Origin: Alkaliphilus sp.
GTDB lineage: Bacteria; Bacillota; Clostridia; Peptostreptococcales; NVVX01
Reading direction: 5' to 3'
Length of the DNA: 35,278 nt
Assembly (NCBI GenBank): GCA_002733545.1
Contig: NVVX01000003.1
Coordinates: 1-35,278, forward strand
Shown here: piece by piece, positions 1 to 9,270 of the stretch
Position numbering within the stretch: the stretch's first letter is position 1
Layout of the letters: each line of letters starts with the position of its first letter
Program-made: the position numbers and the translations under genes
The notes under the pieces: model-generated
Databases searched by the model: none
Seen by the model: only the letters and a program-made list of their open reading frames with translations
Told to the model about the DNA's origin: nothing

Positions 1-1
1 G

Positions 2-2146
2 ATATTCGCTTTTTTATGGTTGCTACTTTTGAATTTCAACAAAAATACAATATTGCCATATGTTCGCTCAAATGCTATTGATAAAATCAATGCAGAAGTA
101 GGCTCGTTATCGACCATAGTTGATATGGGAGTAGATAGAATCCGTATTAGAACAGAATTAGATGCGGCTAAGGAAATGGATTTTGAAAGTTTAAAACCTT
201 TCTTAGATGTACTCGTAGATAATGGACATTTTCATAAAATAGGTTTGGTTTTTTTGGATGGAACTATTACCGATACATCTGGATTAGTAAACTCACCTCT
301 CCCTGATAGGGAGTACTACAAAGAAATTTTTAATAAAGGTCCTATAGTAACAGCTCCAATTCGTTCTGCATTTGATGACAGTTATATTGTACCTATCACT
401 ATGCCTATTACAAGTAACAATAAGACTGTTGGAGCATTAATAGGTGCTATACCTGCTAATGATATTGAAGAAATTATTTTCAGCCTATCTATTAATAATG
501 CTGGATACGGATTTTTAAGCGATATTGATGGGAATATGTTGATGCATCCATATCTAGACGAAATCAAATACACTAATGTATTTGAACTAGTTGATGAAGA
601 AGTAAAAGAATATGGCACAAAAGAGTATTACCTTAAATATACAGATAAAAATGGAATAGATAGATATATATTCTATAAATCACTGCCAGACACTGGCTGG
701 TTAGTAGGTATAGATGTTCCAGCTACTGCTGTTTATTATATTTCAAACAATATTATTAACAAATTAATGTTAGCTTCTTTTGTAAGCTTTATTTTGTTTA
801 TTACTTTGATTTACTATAGTACTATTAAACTATTTAAGCCAATGGACAAATTAATTAATGAAATGAAAAAAGCTGAAAAAGGAGATTTAAGCGTACAAAC
901 TAATATAGTAAGAAAAGATGAAATATCTGAAATAGCTATTCAGTTTAATAAAACAATAGCAGATATATATGCAAGAGATGAAGAAATAAAAGCTTTAAAT
1001 GAAGAATTGGATGCTAATTATATAGAACTTCGAGATTCTAATAATGAGATAAATAAAACTAACGAAAAACTTATGTTAGCATATGAAGAAATTACCAAAA
1101 ACTTTCAAAACGCTAAACTTGTTAATAAGTTAAGTGAAAAGCTATTTTCCGTTTCAGATTTTAGTATTATTGTAAATGGGGTTTTAGCTTACACACATGA
1201 GATGATTAATGCCACGAAATCTGCTATATATTTATTTGATTCTGATATAAATAAATACACAATTAGAGAGTCAATAAATTATAGTAATGAGGAAGTAAAA
1301 AAACTAAAATTTAGAATACATGAAGGCAGTTTTGCATGGATATCTGAAAACAAATGTGAACTGTATAGTGAAAATGCATATGATGATGATAGATTCATAC
1401 CAAAAACTTTGAGCAGAAAAGGAAAAATGTGCTACGAGCTTCCTATTTTAAGTGAAAAGAATGAACTAATTGGAGTAATGAGCTATATCTCTAACGATCT
1501 AGATATGAAACATATTCATTATTTTAAACAATTAGCTAAAATGATTTCTATCGAAATTGCAAACAATGGATTATCAGTTAAAATTGAAGAAACATATATA
1601 GACGTGCTAATTGCATTAATAAAAGGCTTAGAACTAAAAGATAAATATACTAGTGGACATAGCGAAAGAGTAATGGAATATAGTATTATGATAGGGGAGA
1701 GAGTTGGACTTTCAGTGCAGGACATGAAAGTCCTTCAATATGGAAGCATGATGCATGATATTGGTAAAATAGGCATCCCTGATGAAATACTTTTGAAAAA
1801 GGGGTCTTTAACAAGACAAGAATACGAACTAATTAAAACGCACCCTGCAAATGGTGAATCGTTCATGAGTAGTTTGAGATTTTTAGAAGATACACTCCCT
1901 ATTATAAGAAATCATCATGAAAGAATAGACGGAAAAGGATATCCTGATAATTTAGATGGCGATAATATCCCAATTTTAGCAAGAATCGTTGCAATTGCAG
2001 ATGCATATGATGCAATGAGTTCTGAGAGACCATACAGACATGCTTTAACGAAAGAAAAAGCAATAGAAGAGCTAATTAATAATAGTGGTACACAGTTTGA
2101 TTCTGATTTTGTGCAGATATTTATTGGATGCATTAACTACACTTAG
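2..2146 (+). CDS. dCache-HAMP-GAF-HD-GYP sensor, probable cyclic di-GMP phosphodiesterase (5' partial)
   Basis: The reading frame is open to the window edge, so the TTG at 20 offered by the ORF track is probably not the start; the hydrophobic residues before it are the end of a first membrane helix. Residue numbers below count from that TTG. An extracytoplasmic dCache-like sensor domain covers about 20-240, a second membrane helix 245-270, HAMP 270-325, a coiled coil 325-370, a GAF domain about 375-515 and an HD-GYP domain about 520-705. The HD-GYP signatures are HDIGKIGIPDEIL (near 578) and HHERIDGKGYP (near 631). HD-GYP proteins hydrolyse cyclic di-GMP with a metal centre, so this is probably a membrane receptor linking an external ligand to cyclic di-GMP breakdown. 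The ligand cannot be read from the sequence. The missing piece is the N-terminus only. Confidence 0.9.
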   Translation: MFAFLWLLLLNFNKNTILPYVRSNAIDKINAEVGSLSTIVDMGVDRIRIRTELDAAKEMDFESLKPFLDVLVDNGHFHKIGLVFLDGTITDTSGLVNSPLPDREYYKEIFNKGPIVTAPIRSAFDDSYIVPITMPITSNNKTVGALIGAIPANDIEEIIFSLSINNAGYGFLSDIDGNMLMHPYLDEIKYTNVFELVDEEVKEYGTKEYYLKYTDKNGIDRYIFYKSLPDTGWLVGIDVPATAVYYISNNIINKLMLASFVSFILFITLIYYSTIKLFKPMDKLINEMKKAEKGDLSVQTNIVRKDEISEIAIQFNKTIADIYARDEEIKALNEELDANYIELRDSNNEINKTNEKLMLAYEEITKNFQNAKLVNKLSEKLFSVSDFSIIVNGVLAYTHEMINATKSAIYLFDSDINKYTIRESINYSNEEVKKLKFRIHEGSFAWISENKCELYSENAYDDDRFIPKTLSRKGKMCYELPILSEKNELIGVMSYISNDLDMKHIHYFKQLAKMISIEIANNGLSVKIEETYIDVLIALIKGLELKDKYTSGHSERVMEYSIMIGERVGLSVQDMKVLQYGSMMHDIGKIGIPDEILLKKGSLTRQEYELIKTHPANGESFMSSLRFLEDTLPIIRNHHERIDGKGYPDNLDGDNIPILARIVAIADAYDAMSSERPYRHALTKEKAIEELINNSGTQFDSDFVQIFIGCINYT

Positions 2147-2186
2147 AGCCAGAGTTATTATAGCAAAACCTATGATTGTCTTTTAG

Positions 2187-2320
2187 ATGAGGCTTTTGAC
2201 GAAATGTTGTCAGGCTCCGCCCAAGTCGTTATAAAAGAATCTCCAATTTCAAGTTACGGGCCTGAAGCCCCGAGATTTTTAAGGAGGATTCTCTTGAAAC
2301 TTTGGCAAGTCGTTATAAAA
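2187..2320 (+). repeat. Modular intergenic repeat, copy 1 (tandem partial plus full unit)
   Basis: A partial unit (GAAATGTTGTCAGGC, then CCAAGTCGTTATAAAA) runs directly into a full unit. The full unit is AAAGAATC, a CGGGC/GCCCCG hairpin, GGATTCTCTTGAAACTTTG and CAAGTCGTTATAAAA. The octamer TTATAAAA is present at both ends of the full unit (2229-2236 and 2313-2320) and is shared with the end of the partial unit. It lies between the HD-GYP gene and the DUF2508 gene. Confidence 0.8.
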
Positions 2321-2372
2321 AAAATAGAATCTGGATAAACTAATAGTAGAGAACCTATTAGGAGAGGATTTT

Positions 2373-2654
2373 ATGAGAAGTGAAGAGAATAGTCGAGGAA
2401 ATTTTTTTAGTAGCATATCAAGTTCTGTTGAATTTTTGTACAATAGAGTATTTGACGAAAGATCAGAAAATACAGATCAAAGCGATACATATGCAGACTT
2501 AGTACATAAAGCGCATGAAGAATGGAAACATGCAGAAAATTTATTTCACAATATTTCAGATCCAGACTTAATTGATTACGCAGTATATAATTTGGACGCA
2601 GCCAAAAGCAGATATATTTATCTTTTGAAGAAAGTTAGAGAAGAAAGAGAATGA
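2373..2654 (+). CDS. DUF2508 (YaaL-like) small protein
   Basis: A 93-residue acidic and basic-rich soluble protein with no signal peptide or membrane segment. The C-terminal half (EWKHAENLF, DPDLIDYAVYNLDAA, YIYLLKK) matches the DUF2508/YaaL family as I recall it, a family of unknown function often found near recR and bofA in Bacillota. Neither of those genes is in this window. The start is supported by TTAGGAGAGG eight bases upstream. It stands alone between a repeat copy upstream and an 18-bp perfect hairpin downstream, so it is probably its own transcription unit. No biochemical function can be assigned. Confidence 0.75.
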   Translation: MRSEENSRGNFFSSISSSVEFLYNRVFDERSENTDQSDTYADLVHKAHEEWKHAENLFHNISDPDLIDYAVYNLDAAKSRYIYLLKKVREERE

Positions 2655-2669
2655 AGTAAAAATAAAATC

Positions 2670-2712
2670 ATAATTCGATGGAGTAGTTTTTAACTACTCC
2701 ATCGAATTATGA
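2670..2712. terminator. 18-bp perfect hairpin after the DUF2508 gene
   Basis: CATAATTCGATGGAGTAG pairs perfectly with its complement across a TTTTTAA loop. No T-run follows on the plus strand; the T-rich flank (ATTTTATTTTT) is on the minus-strand side. It probably ends or protects the DUF2508 transcript, but it is not a textbook intrinsic terminator in that direction. Confidence 0.55.
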
Positions 2713-2781
2713 GAAAAAAACACAATATAATGTTGGTGTAGAGGCGAAGTTTGTATTATAATGTGCTTAAGAGGAAAAGAG

Positions 2782-2862
2782 TTTTATAACGACTTGGGCA
2801 TTCATCCTACCCCTTGTGGGGTAGGATGAATGCCTGACAAAGTTTCAAGAGAATAATCATTT
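2782..2862 (-). repeat. Modular intergenic repeat, copy 2 (half element)
   Basis: Read on the minus strand it holds ATTCTCTTGAAACTTTGTCAGGC, a perfect 17-bp hairpin (GGCATTCATCCTACCCC, loop TTGT) at 2797-2834, and CCCAAGTCGTTATAAAA. The left-hand module with the CGGG hairpin is absent. It lies upstream of the ArAE-family gene. Confidence 0.8.
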
Positions 2863-2916
2863 GTAAGGAAGCGCAATTATATGTAGTAAAATATGGGATT
2901 TTAAAAAGGTGGTATT

Positions 2917-3936
2917 ATGAAGGTAGGACTTAGAACTATAAAAACAGGCATAGCGGTAAGTTTATCTATGTTGGTCGCAAATCTTTTAGGTATTGACAGC
3001 TCATTTATTATTATTGTTACAGCATTCATAACTATAAGACCAACAGTTGTTGATTCGTGGAAAATAGGCATAAACAGGATATTAGGAACTTTTATTGGTG
3101 CGTTTATAGGAATTCTTTTTTTATGGATTTATCCAACTAATTTTTTGTTAGCTGGAATTGGAGTAGTTATAGTAATTTGGATAATAAATCAACTAGGGTG
3201 GAAAGAAGCTGTAACTATTGGAGGAATTGTGTTTACATCTATATACTTATATGCAGAGGGCAACTATTTTTATCATGCATTAAGTAGATTGGTGGCTACT
3301 ATAATTGGAATAACAATAGCTGTAACAGTAAATTATTTTATTTATCCTCCTGCTTATGTTGAAAAAGCAACAACTAAAATGGCTAATGCTATGAAGGATA
3401 TTTGGGCAATACATATTAATCTGATAGAAATGATCATTGAAAAAGGCGGAAAGCTAAATAGGCTAGAACAAGATGAAATATATAAAATAGAAGAAGAATT
3501 GAATGAAGCAGAAGAACTTTTAATGCTTCAATCAAATGAAGAAAGGGTGAGAATTTACAACGATAACAATTACAAAGAAAAGCAAATAATTCTTAAAATG
3601 ATAAAAAAAACAACGCAGTATCTTCATAATATATATGGAATAATGCAAGAGAATATGGACGCAGAAGTCGTAGGTTTGTATAGTGAGGATTTAAAAGTTA
3701 TTAAAAATGAATTACTGCAACACAAAGACATTGAGTTGAAATTGTTGTATAATAAGGGAACAGATAATTTTTTAGAAGAAATGAAATCTGTGAGCAAAAT
3801 TAAAAACAGGATAAAATTCGAAAAAAATGTAAACATGTATCCAACAGAAGATATAGTTAAAATGTTTGTTTGGATGTATAATCTAGAAGAAACCTTATCT
3901 AAATTCAACATTATTGCAGGCCGACAGGAAAACTAG
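2917..3936 (+). CDS. Aromatic acid exporter family (ArAE_1/DUF939) membrane protein
   Basis: A 339-residue protein. The first 145 residues hold about five or six hydrophobic segments, including a short GTFIGAFIGILFLW segment and TIIGITIAVTVNYFIYPPAY at the end of the membrane part. A charged, helical cytoplasmic region of about 190 residues follows. This layout and the TIRPTVVDSWKIGINRILGT-type motif fit the ArAE_1 (YgaE-like) family, whose substrates in Bacillota are unproven. The start follows AAAGGTGG with correct spacing. Only 31 bases separate it from the DUF2232 gene, so it probably opens an operon with that gene, gdpP and rplI. Family assignment is fairly sure; an actual transport role is inference. 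Confidence 0.8.
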   Translation: MKVGLRTIKTGIAVSLSMLVANLLGIDSSFIIIVTAFITIRPTVVDSWKIGINRILGTFIGAFIGILFLWIYPTNFLLAGIGVVIVIWIINQLGWKEAVTIGGIVFTSIYLYAEGNYFYHALSRLVATIIGITIAVTVNYFIYPPAYVEKATTKMANAMKDIWAIHINLIEMIIEKGGKLNRLEQDEIYKIEEELNEAEELLMLQSNEERVRIYNDNNYKEKQIILKMIKKTTQYLHNIYGIMQENMDAEVVGLYSEDLKVIKNELLQHKDIELKLLYNKGTDNFLEEMKSVSKIKNRIKFEKNVNMYPTEDIVKMFVWMYNLEETLSKFNIIAGRQEN

Positions 3937-3967
3937 AAAACAATCAAAAAAGAGTAGGTGATAAAAA

Positions 3968-4882
3968 ATGAGACAGCAAGCATTTAGTAAAAGAGCATTA
4001 ATTGAATCATCGTTAATTGCAGGAATTGTGTCGATTTTTGCGATTATTGGTGCAATCATTCCACTGTTATCGATACTCTTAATTCTCTTGCCAGTGCCTT
4101 TTATTTTTTTAACGGTACGCCATAAATTTATCTACTCTTTTTTATCAATTATTATAACAAGCTTAGTATTAGGGATTTTTCTGGGGATTATTTATTCGTT
4201 TTTTATTTTGCTTATGATTGTTCCTATGACAATAGTTATGGGCAGGTACATAAAAAAAGAAAAAGAACCTTTCTTTGTGATTGCAACAGGAACAATGGTA
4301 GCAACAATATCAACATTTTTTATTATCCAACTAGTTGGTGAAATAAATATAACACAAATCATGGCGGACGCTATGAGAGAAGTACTGGCTAATCAACAAG
4401 AAATGCTTTTAAGTTTTAATTTAACAGCAGCAGTAGAGGTAGAAAATATGATAAATTATTTTATTATGCTATTACCTGCACTGTTGGTTATTCAGGCAAC
4501 TGTGTCTACATTTGCGAACTATTATCTATGCATTGCTTCTTTAAGGCGATTTGCAGTAAAAAATATTAAACTATCTGAATTTAGCAGCTTCAAGTTACCT
4601 AAAAATATAGTGCTAGGGGCTTCCATTATTTTTGCGCTGTCGTTTCTCACAAGGTATGTAGAGGGTCTGTATCATGACGCATTAATTATGAATGTAGTTG
4701 TAATTTTTGCGTTTATTTTCTTTATGCAGGGATTAGCATTTATAAATTACTATATGAAAAAAATGAAAGTTCATAAAGCATTAAGAGTTATTTTAACAAT
4801 AACCGTTGTTTTAGTAGGACCAATTATGACCGTAACATCATTTATAGGAGCTATAGATTCTATTTTTGATATTCGAAAGTAA
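3968..4882 (+). CDS. YybS-like DUF2232 integral membrane protein
   Basis: A 304-residue protein with about seven or eight membrane segments over nearly its whole length (for example ESSLIAGIVSIFAIIGAIIP at the N-terminus and VILTITVVLVGPIMTVTSF near the C-terminus). Family recognition rests on this topology plus position: in many Bacillota a DUF2232 (YybS) gene lies directly before gdpP and rplI, exactly as here. Molecular function is unknown. The start is preceded by GAGTAGGTGA. It ends about 34 bases before the likely gdpP start, so it is probably cotranscribed. Confidence 0.8.
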   Translation: MRQQAFSKRALIESSLIAGIVSIFAIIGAIIPLLSILLILLPVPFIFLTVRHKFIYSFLSIIITSLVLGIFLGIIYSFFILLMIVPMTIVMGRYIKKEKEPFFVIATGTMVATISTFFIIQLVGEINITQIMADAMREVLANQQEMLLSFNLTAAVEVENMINYFIMLLPALLVIQATVSTFANYYLCIASLRRFAVKNIKLSEFSSFKLPKNIVLGASIIFALSFLTRYVEGLYHDALIMNVVVIFAFIFFMQGLAFINYYMKKMKVHKALRVILTITVVLVGPIMTVTSFIGAIDSIFDIRK

Positions 4883-4916
4883 TTTTTTCTTTTGAATGAG
4901 AAGCAGGAGGGAAATT

Positions 4917-6932
4917 GTGAAAAAGAAAGGGATTACTAAGTTTTTTATTCCAGACACAAGAATATACTTAATCATCATAGGGGTATTAGTTGTGTTGATT
5001 TCTATGCACGAGCCAATTATTGGAGTGTTTGGCGTAGTTTTAATAGCATATTTAATTTGGTATAATAGGAGAACAAGTAATATTAAGAGAGAAGAATGGA
5101 CTAAATATATTGAGGAATTATCATCAGAGATTGATTCAGCGACAAAGCAGGCTATATTGAATATGCCAATACCCTTGACAATTATTGAGTTTGACGGCAT
5201 GATAACGTGGTATAATCCGCAGTTTATAGAAATGGCGGGCAAAAATGATTTGTTAGAAAAAGACATACAAGAGGTTATACCAAATTTTAATTTAAAAGAT
5301 GTGTTGCAGAATAAAAATGATCAAATAAACGAAATAAAGATAAGAGACGGATACTTTAAACCGGTTTACAACATAATCAAAATTACAGAGGTGCAAAAGA
5401 CTAAATATATAATTATGATATATTGGCTAGATAAAACAAGCTATAGAGATACCAAGAAAAAATATTTAGAAGAGAAGATGATTGTAGCATTGATACAAGT
5501 CGATAACTATGATGAGGTAATGCAAAATACTGAAGAAGCGGATAAGCCGCTATTAATTGCAGAAATAGAACGTAAGATAAGTCTTTGGGTTAGTGGTATT
5601 GAGGGCGTGATGAGGAAATATACAAAAGACAAGTTCATTGTTATTTTTGGAAACAAACATATGCAAAACCTAGAGGAGAAAAGGTTTGATATTTTAGATG
5701 AAATAAGAGAAATTTATGCAGGCAATAAAATTCCTGTTACGCTAAGTATTGGTATAGGTATGGCGGGTGAAAACCCTATGGAATTAGGAATATGCGCAAA
5801 GGCTTCAAAAGACTTAGCCCTTGGAAGAGGAGGAGACCAAACTGTTGTAAAAAGAAAAACAAAGACAAATTTCTACGGTGGTAAAATGAAGGCGGTAGAA
5901 AAAAGTACAAAAGTAAAATCTAGAGTTATTTCACATGCCTTAAAACAACTAATTGAGCACGCTGATAATGTGTTGGTTATGGGGCATAAACATTCTGACC
6001 TTGATGCGTTTGGTTCTGCACTAGGAATTTATAGAGCAGCAAAAAACTTGAAAAAAGAAGCGTATATTGTATTAAATAGTTCGAATCCGTCTATAGAAAC
6101 ACTATATAATAGAATTATGAAAATTGATGAGTACAGAAAGAGTATTATATCTTCTGAGGAAGCAAAGATGAGGTTAAAGAATAAAAGTTTAGTAGTGGTT
6201 GTAGATACGCACAGGCCTAGTTTTACAGAATGTCCAGAGCTGCTTAAACACGCTAAGGATATAGTGTTAATAGATCATCATAGAAAAGGGACAGAATTCA
6301 TTGAAAATACTGTCCTAGGCTACCATGAAACTTATGTTTCATCAACTAGTGAGTTAGTTACAGAGCTTCTTTACTATATGGATGATAAAATGAATATTAA
6401 ACAAATCGAGGCAGAAGCTCTGCTGGCAGGAATTGCGCTTGATACAAAGAACTTCACGTTTAAAACAGGAGTAAGGACATTTGAAGCTGCAGCTTTATTA
6501 AGAAGGGCTGGGGCAGATACAATTTTAGTGAAGCAACTTTTCCAAGACGATTTTGATACAATAATGGCAAGAGGAAAAATTGTTAAAAGTGCTGAAATTT
6601 ATAGAGATGTTATTGCTATATCATGCTATGAGGGAGAAGAAAACACACAATTAATAGCGGCTCAAGCGGCAAATGAATTGCTGAACATAAAAGGAATTGT
6701 TGCATCTTTTGTTTTAGGGAGAAAGGATGAAGGTACTATCTTTATTAGTGGCAGATCTATGGGCAGCGTTAATGTTCAAGTGATTTTAGAACAATTAGGA
6801 GGAGGGGGTCACTTAACTGTAGCAGGGGCTCAGATAGAAAGATCAAACATGAATGAAGCAAAAAAAGAGATAAAAAAACTTATTGATAATTATTTTGAGG
6901 AAGGTGATAGCAGTGAAAGTAATTTTAACTGA
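4917..6932 (+). CDS. gdpP: GdpP-type cyclic di-AMP phosphodiesterase
   Basis: The enzyme breaks cyclic di-AMP down to pApA and so influences potassium, osmotic and wall homeostasis. The product is 671 residues if it starts at GTG 4917. The ATG at 4896 in the ORF track lies upstream of the AGGAGGG ribosome binding site and is unlikely. Domain order: two N-terminal membrane segments (about 5-45), a PAS-like domain (70-150), a degenerate GGDEF domain (about 160-290, with YTKDKF where the GGDEF signature should be), DHH (from about 350: [10 protein letters not shown], then IDHHRKG near 452) and DHHA1 ([12 protein letters not shown] near 628). All hallmark phosphodiesterase motifs are present. Its 3' end overlaps rplI by 20 bases, which suggests translational coupling. 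Confidence 0.95.
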   Translation: MKKKGITKFFIPDTRIYLIIIGVLVVLISMHEPIIGVFGVVLIAYLIWYNRRTSNIKREEWTKYIEELSSEIDSATKQAILNMPIPLTIIEFDGMITWYNPQFIEMAGKNDLLEKDIQEVIPNFNLKDVLQNKNDQINEIKIRDGYFKPVYNIIKITEVQKTKYIIMIYWLDKTSYRDTKKKYLEEKMIVALIQVDNYDEVMQNTEEADKPLLIAEIERKISLWVSGIEGVMRKYTKDKFIVIFGNKHMQNLEEKRFDILDEIREIYAGNKIPVTLSIGIGMAGENPMELGICAKASKDLALGRGGDQTVVKRKTKTNFYGGKMKAVEKSTKVKSRVISHALKQLIEHADNVLVMGHKHSDLDAFGSALGIYRAAKNLKKEAYIVLNSSNPSIETLYNRIMKIDEYRKSIISSEEAKMRLKNKSLVVVVDTHRPSFTECPELLKHAKDIVLIDHHRKGTEFIENTVLGYHETYVSSTSELVTELLYYMDDKMNIKQIEAEALLAGIALDTKNFTFKTGVRTFEAAALLRRAGADTILVKQLFQDDFDTIMARGKIVKSAEIYRDVIAISCYEGEENTQLIAAQAANELLNIKGIVASFVLGRKDEGTIFISGRSMGSVNVQVILEQLGGGGHLTVAGAQIERSNMNEAKKEIKKLIDNYFEEGDSSESNFN

Positions 6933-7356
6933 AGATGTTAATGGATTAGGAAAAAAAGGCGAGTTAGTAAAAGCTAGTGATGGCTATGCCCGTAATTTTT
7001 TATTCCCTAAGAAAAAGGCAATGGAAGCGACAAAAGGGAATTTAAAAGCTTTAGAAACAAGAAATGAAACCGAAAAAAAGAAAAAAGATAGAGAGTTGGA
7101 AGCTGCAAAAGAGTTGGCGGTTAGAATTGAAAACGTTATAGTCAATATCAAAGCAAAGGCAGGAGAAGGAGGTAAGCTATTTGGATCGGTAACTTCGAAA
7201 GAAGTAGTCCTAAAACTGAAAGAACAGCATAACATTAAAATTGACAAAAGAAAGCTTAATATGTCTGAGCATATAAAAGAGATTGGAAGTAAAATAATCG
7301 ATGTGAAAATTTATCCTGGAGTAATAGGAAAAATTAGGGTATGCGTGAGTGAATAA
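6913..7356 (+). CDS. rplI: 50S ribosomal protein bL9
   Basis: A 147-residue protein starting [19 protein letters not shown], the conserved bL9 N-terminus that binds 23S rRNA. A lysine-rich connecting helix (about 45-75) and a C-terminal domain with [12 protein letters not shown] follow, so the normal two-lobed layout and length are kept. The start is GTG 6913, with AAGGTG just upstream inside the gdpP 3' end. The ORF-track start at 6883 would add ten residues not typical of the family. The gdpP-rplI-dnaB order is common in Bacillota. A repeat copy follows 40 bases after the stop. Confidence 0.97.
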   Translation: MKVILTEDVNGLGKKGELVKASDGYARNFLFPKKKAMEATKGNLKALETRNETEKKKKDRELEAAKELAVRIENVIVNIKAKAGEGGKLFGSVTSKEVVLKLKEQHNIKIDKRKLNMSEHIKEIGSKIIDVKIYPGVIGKIRVCVSE

Positions 7357-7396
7357 TCAGAGTAGTAAAGAACAGAGAGATTTACTTTGTGGGCTG

Positions 7397-7531
7397 TTAT
7401 AAAAGAATCTTTGATTCTAAGCCACGGGGGATAAATCCCGTGGTATTTCAAAGGATGATTCTCTTGAAACTTTGTCAGGCATTCATCCTCTCCCACAGAG
7501 GGAGAGGTTTTCTGCCCAAGTCGTTATAAAA
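7397..7531 (+). repeat. Modular intergenic repeat, copy 3 (full unit)
   Basis: Identical octamers TTATAAAA lie at 7397-7404 and 7524-7531. Inside are AGAATCTTTGATTCT, a CCACGGG/CCCGTGG hairpin, GGATGATTCTCTTGAAACTTTG, TCAGGC, a hairpin with stem CCTCTCCC/GGGAGAGG closed by GGCA/TGCC, and CCAAGTCG. It separates rplI from dnaB, so any read-through transcript would carry it. Confidence 0.85.
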
Positions 7532-7600
7532 CACGGTAGACAATAACGCTACTTGTATAAGAGGCGGCATACAGAGGAGTAGAGCTGGGAGGATACTACA

Positions 7601-8944
7601 GTGGATAAAGTTAGTACATTTGGTAAAATACCGCCACATAATACTGAAGCAGAACAGTCTGTTTTAGGTTCCATGCTACTTGACCAGGAAGCAGTGATTG
7701 TGGCACAAGAAATACTTAAAGCAGAAGATTTTTATAAAAATGCACATAAAGAAATTTACGAATCAGTTTGTAATCTTGCTATTCGAAATGAGCCAGTAGA
7801 TTTAGTTACGCTAGCTGAGGATCTAAGAAATAGAGGTATATTAGAAGAAGTTGGCGGAATTCTGTATCTTACGAGCTTAAGCTCAAGTGTTCCTGTTGCT
7901 TCCAATGCAAAGCATTATGCAGAAATTGTAGAGAAAAAAGCAACGCTTAGAAACCTGATAAAAGCATCTGAAGAAATTATTGGATTGGGGCATAGTACAG
8001 AGGTTGATGTAGAAGAGATTATTGAACAAGCAGAAAAAAGCATATTTGACTTATCTCAAAATAGGCATAGCGAAGCGCTTACTCCTATTGATAAATTACT
8101 CTCTAGTACATTTGACCAAATAGAAAAGCTTTATGAAAACAAAGGTGGAATCAGAGGATTGTCAACTGGTTTTACTGATGTAGATAGAAAACTGAACGGA
8201 TTAAATAAAACAGATTTGATTTTAGTTGCCGCTCGACCAGCAATGGGCAAATCTGCGTTCGCAATGAATTTAGCACAAAACATTGCAGTGAGAGCAGGCG
8301 GATCTGTTGCAATATTTAGCTTGGAGATGTCAAAAGAACAATTGATGTTGAGAATGATAGCTGCTGAATCGATGGTTGATTTAACAAAAATACAAAATGG
8401 AAACTTGAATGAAAAAGAGTGGATAAGTATAGCTAATGCTATGGCTCCTCTATCGCAGTCAAATGTTTATTTTGATGATACACCAGGGATTTCTGTTATG
8501 GAAATGAAATCTAAGTGTAGACGTTTGAAGCTTGAAAAGGGATTAGATGTTGTATTAGTAGACTATCTACAATTAATGCAAGGAGATAAAAGGACTGAAA
8601 ATAGACAGCAAGAAATTTCAGCAATATCAAGAAATCTTAAAATGTTAGCAAAAGAACTTGATTGCCCAGTAGTCGCGCTGTCACAACTTTCGCGTGCGCC
8701 AGAACTAAGATCAGATCATAGACCTATTTTATCGGATTTAAGAGAGTCAGGTGCAATTGAGCAAGACGCGGATATTGTAATGTTTTTGTATAGAGATGAA
8801 TATTATCATGCAGATAGTGAGCAAAAAAATATTGCAGAACTTATTGTTGCTAAGCATAGACATGGAGAAACGGGGACAATAAGTTTGATTTGGCTAGGTA
8901 ATTACCAAAAATTCCTAGACTACGAAAAGTTTAGGGAAGGATAA
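7601..8944 (+). CDS. dnaB: Replicative DNA helicase DnaB (DnaC in B. subtilis naming)
   Basis: The 447-residue hexameric helicase unwinds DNA ahead of the replisome. The N-terminal domain begins PPHNTEAEQSVLGSMLLD, the classic family opening. The RecA-like domain carries Walker A (ARPAMGKSAFAMNLA, near 205-219), Walker B (VVLVDYLQLMQ, near 317) and the late RESGAIEQDADIVMFL motif near 380. Length and motifs are complete and no intein is present. The start is GTG 7601 with GGGAGGA upstream. Its expected loader is the DnaI-like protein on the other strand at 11305. The downstream intergenic region contains a DnaA-box cluster. Confidence 0.97.
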   Translation: MDKVSTFGKIPPHNTEAEQSVLGSMLLDQEAVIVAQEILKAEDFYKNAHKEIYESVCNLAIRNEPVDLVTLAEDLRNRGILEEVGGILYLTSLSSSVPVASNAKHYAEIVEKKATLRNLIKASEEIIGLGHSTEVDVEEIIEQAEKSIFDLSQNRHSEALTPIDKLLSSTFDQIEKLYENKGGIRGLSTGFTDVDRKLNGLNKTDLILVAARPAMGKSAFAMNLAQNIAVRAGGSVAIFSLEMSKEQLMLRMIAAESMVDLTKIQNGNLNEKEWISIANAMAPLSQSNVYFDDTPGISVMEMKSKCRRLKLEKGLDVVLVDYLQLMQGDKRTENRQQEISAISRNLKMLAKELDCPVVALSQLSRAPELRSDHRPILSDLRESGAIEQDADIVMFLYRDEYYHADSEQKNIAELIVAKHRHGETGTISLIWLGNYQKFLDYEKFREG

Positions 8945-8948
8945 AATA

Positions 8949-9078
8949 TATGCACATCATTCACAGAACATCTGTGCATAAACTTGTGGATAATGTGCAT
9001 AACATTCTTTTAATAATGAAAACGCTGAAACTTCTACCTGTTTATCTGTGGATAAATACAAGTTAGACCTGTGAATAA
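8949..9078 (+). promoter_or_regulatory. Cluster of DnaA-box-like 9-mers downstream of dnaB
   Basis: Two perfect DnaA boxes (TGTGGATAA, reverse of TTATCCACA) lie at 8985-8993 and 9047-9055. One-mismatch forms lie at 8973-8981 and 8994-9002 (TGTGCATAA) and 9070-9078 (TGTGAATAA). All five have the same orientation. A further box-like sequence, ATATGCACA, faces the other way at 8948-8956. This fills the non-coding stretch after dnaB up to repeat copy 4. It could be a DnaA-binding cluster of an origin, a DnaA-titrating site or a regulatory site; the sequence does not decide. Confidence 0.7.
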
Positions 9079-9104
9079 GAAAAAAATGCAAGCAGAAGTT
9101 CATT

Positions 9105-9266
9105 TTTAAAAGAGTTTTCGATTCTTGTGATCGGGCATAAATTGCCCCCAAGGTATTATAGAGGAGGATTCGCTTGAAACTTCGTCAGGCTTTGTCCAGA
9201 TGAAACAACAAAGTGATTCACACGAAATCAGAGATTTCGGTTCTCTACTTTTAAGTCGTTATAAAA
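9105..9266 (+). repeat. Modular intergenic repeat, copy 4 (extra cassette near the right end)
   Basis: The left end is diverged (TTTTTAAAAGAG). It is followed by a GGGC/GCCC hairpin, AGGTATTATAG, GGATTCGCTTGAAACTTCGTCAGGC, a 39-base cassette at 9212-9250 that contains the GAAATC/GATTTC hairpin, and AAGTCGTTATAAAA. Here the cassette lies between the GAAACTT module and the right end; in copy 5 the same 39 bases lie on the other side of that module. Confidence 0.8.
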
Positions 9267-9270
9267 AACA

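Noticed and set aside
4838-5266. 142-codon minus-strand ORF over the start of gdpP
   Set aside because: It is a shadow of gdpP and the DUF2232 gene; the composition mirrors membrane-coding sequence on the other strand.
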